Positions 63,016 through 64,000 of a stretch of DNA of 64,000 nucleotides are shown piece after piece; the stretch's first letter is position 1; each line of letters begins with the position of its first letter. The stretch comes from Kumtagia sp052180275 (lineage in GTDB: Bacteria > Pseudomonadota > Alphaproteobacteria > Rhizobiales > Rhizobiaceae): the NCBI RefSeq assembly GCF_052180275.1, contig NZ_CP197465.1, forward strand, positions 3,162,001 to 3,226,000, in the 5' to 3' direction. Under the pieces are notes generated by a model, which saw only the letters and a list, made by a program, of their open reading frames with translations, was not told the origin of the DNA and did not search any database. Made by a program: the position numbers and the translations under genes.

Positions 63016-63073
63016 TGGTCGAGCGGTAAGGCGGCCAGGACGATCGGGCGCGAAACGCCCCGGCCGGCGAAGT

Positions 63074-63700
63074 TCAATTGGCGGCGAAGCAGTAGAACAG
63101 CCCGGCGCCGCCAGTGCCCTTGAAGGCGTCGACGCTGCAGCCGCCGCGCGACGCATGGGAGGAGTTCCAGGATTTGGCCTCGGCCGAGTCGTTTAGTCCC
63201 ATGCGGTCATGGTGGCCCATCATGGCTGCGCCTTCGGCGCCGCCCATCGTCCAGTTGCCGCAGGTCTCCGGCGCGGCCGTGCCGTCGGGCTTGGAGCCGG
63301 TCATGATGTCGTGCTGGTTCGGCTTGTCGCCGCGCCCATTGACGGCATTGCCTTTTTCATCGAGTGCGGTCTGCTTGGTGAGGTTGTTCTTGTCACTATG
63401 CAACGAAGCGACGTCGTCGGCGACCTTCTCGCCCTTGGCGTTGAACCATGGGCCTGCGCCGATGCGGTCCTTGGCGTTCTCGGCGTCGGTCGAGAGATAG
63501 GCCTTCCAAGTCTTTCCGGTAATGCCGGCCGACGCGGCGAGGGTCGCGCAATAGGCATCGGCACCCACAAGGCCGCCAAGGTCGCCGCCCTTGCCCGGAT
63601 TGGCGCTGGTAACGAAAAAGCTCATCGTAGTGTCCTGCGCGAAGGCGCCAAGCGCCGAGCAGACGAGAACAGCGGCGGCAGTGCCGATCAGGCGATTCAT
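63074..63700 (-). CDS. Exported lectin-like (DUF1554-type) protein
   Basis: The 208-residue protein has a signal peptide (MNRLIGTAAAVLVCSALGAFA-Q) and a mature part starting MSFFVTSANPGKGGDLGGLVGADAYCATLA, the pattern of DUF1554/collagenase-NC10-like lectin domains. Four later cysteines (ETCGNW, GGCSVD, FYCFAAN) should form disulfides. A secreted or periplasmic carbohydrate-binding role is likely at family level only. Confidence 0.8.
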   Translation of the reverse strand: MNRLIGTAAAVLVCSALGAFAQDTTMSFFVTSANPGKGGDLGGLVGADAYCATLAASAGITGKTWKAYLSTDAENAKDRIGAGPWFNAKGEKVADDVASLHSDKNNLTKQTALDEKGNAVNGRGDKPNQHDIMTGSKPDGTAAPETCGNWTMGGAEGAAMMGHHDRMGLNDSAEAKSWNSSHASRGGCSVDAFKGTGGAGLFYCFAAN

Positions 63701-63876
63701 GAAATTCCTCCCGTTCGTTGCGTTGGCCGGCGGATGTCAGGAGCATGGCCCCCGTAGCATGGAACCCGGCCAGGTCGGTGGCGTATCACGACACATGTAT
63801 GCGAACGCACGTGGCCCGCGTATTCTTCCCGGCGCGTTGACGATAGCGGGCCGTCGCGTTGGGCGCTTGGGCGCTG

Positions 63877-64000
63877 TCAGTTCGCTGGCAGGCTGCCGGC
63901 GATGCGCTTTTCCATGACCCACTTGGCGCCGCGCGGCCAGGAATAGTTGGCTCCCATGCGCAGGCCGGAATAGCCGAGGGCGACCGGTGCTCCGGTGCCG
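63877..64000 (-). CDS. Unidentified gene, C-terminal part only
   Basis: On the minus strand the last 40 codons of a gene run from the window edge to TGA at 63877-63879. The visible residues include ALGYSGLRMGANYSW and end in KRIAGSLPAN. No family is recognised and the rest lies outside the window. GC-rich third positions support real coding. Confidence 0.5.
   Translation of the reverse strand, partial: GTGAPVALGYSGLRMGANYSWPRGAKWVMEKRIAGSLPAN

Overview
The window is high-GC, densely packed chromosomal DNA from an alphaproteobacterium of the order Hyphomicrobiales, most likely Mesorhizobium or a close Phyllobacteriaceae relative. This rests on the nuo gene order with its extra genes, a long NuoE with a C-terminal helix-hairpin-helix tail, a short-type ProRS followed by lolC/E-lolD, CbtBA behind a cobalamin riboswitch, a GTTC-N7-GTTC type LexA box, and several families of palindromic intergenic repeats. 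No database search was possible; identities come from reading translated proteins and DNA motifs.

Layout. (1) 1-17172: respiratory complex I operon from nuoD to nuoN (nuoABC should lie upstream). It is interrupted by many non-core genes: a four-helix-bundle protein, an FkbM methyltransferase, a coiled-coil protein, a helix-hairpin-helix protein sharing its last domain with NuoE, a pentapeptide-repeat protein, a small lipoprotein-like protein, a 63-residue membrane protein, and a palindromic element. (2) 17173-24187: birA, RNase J, methylmalonyl-CoA epimerase, a DUF1467 protein, proS, and lolC/E plus lolD. (3) 24188-31485: a repeat-invaded hypothetical gene, a 28-residue membrane peptide directly behind a LexA box, gamma-glutamyltransferase, lipB, tRNA-Leu(GAG), mgtE and a Gly-rich exported protein. 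(4) 31612-37704: a MerR regulator, a class III cyclase, two membrane enzymes, an MFS transporter and a Rieske oxygenase. (5) 37838-43283: cobalamin riboswitch, cbtB-cbtA-cobU-cobO, a methyltransferase, cobD, cobC and a tyrosine phosphatase. (6) 43497-54134: creatininase-family and RidA proteins, an aldo/keto reductase and cupin, then an NMT1-type ABC transporter with an amidohydrolase, an FAD oxidase and two flavodoxin-fold quinone reductases, which looks like uptake and catabolism of an N-containing compound. (7) 54235-64000: a lone M15-like peptidase, a minus-strand cluster for methylated-amine oxidation (two FAD/GcvT dehydrogenases, aminotransferase, HAD phosphatase, XRE-cupin regulator), a nitroreductase, a DUF1554-like secreted protein and a truncated gene at the edge.

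The most interesting signal is the small gene at 25803-25889. It encodes a 28-residue, almost entirely hydrophobic peptide with a good ribosome binding site, and a GAAC-N7-GAAC LexA box ends 33 bases before its start. This is the architecture of an SOS-induced membrane peptide such as the Caulobacter division inhibitor SidA. Other notable signals are heptanucleotide tandem arrays, a palindromic element inside a coding sequence, duplication of the NuoE tail domain, and paired palindromic operators over the XRE-cupin regulator.
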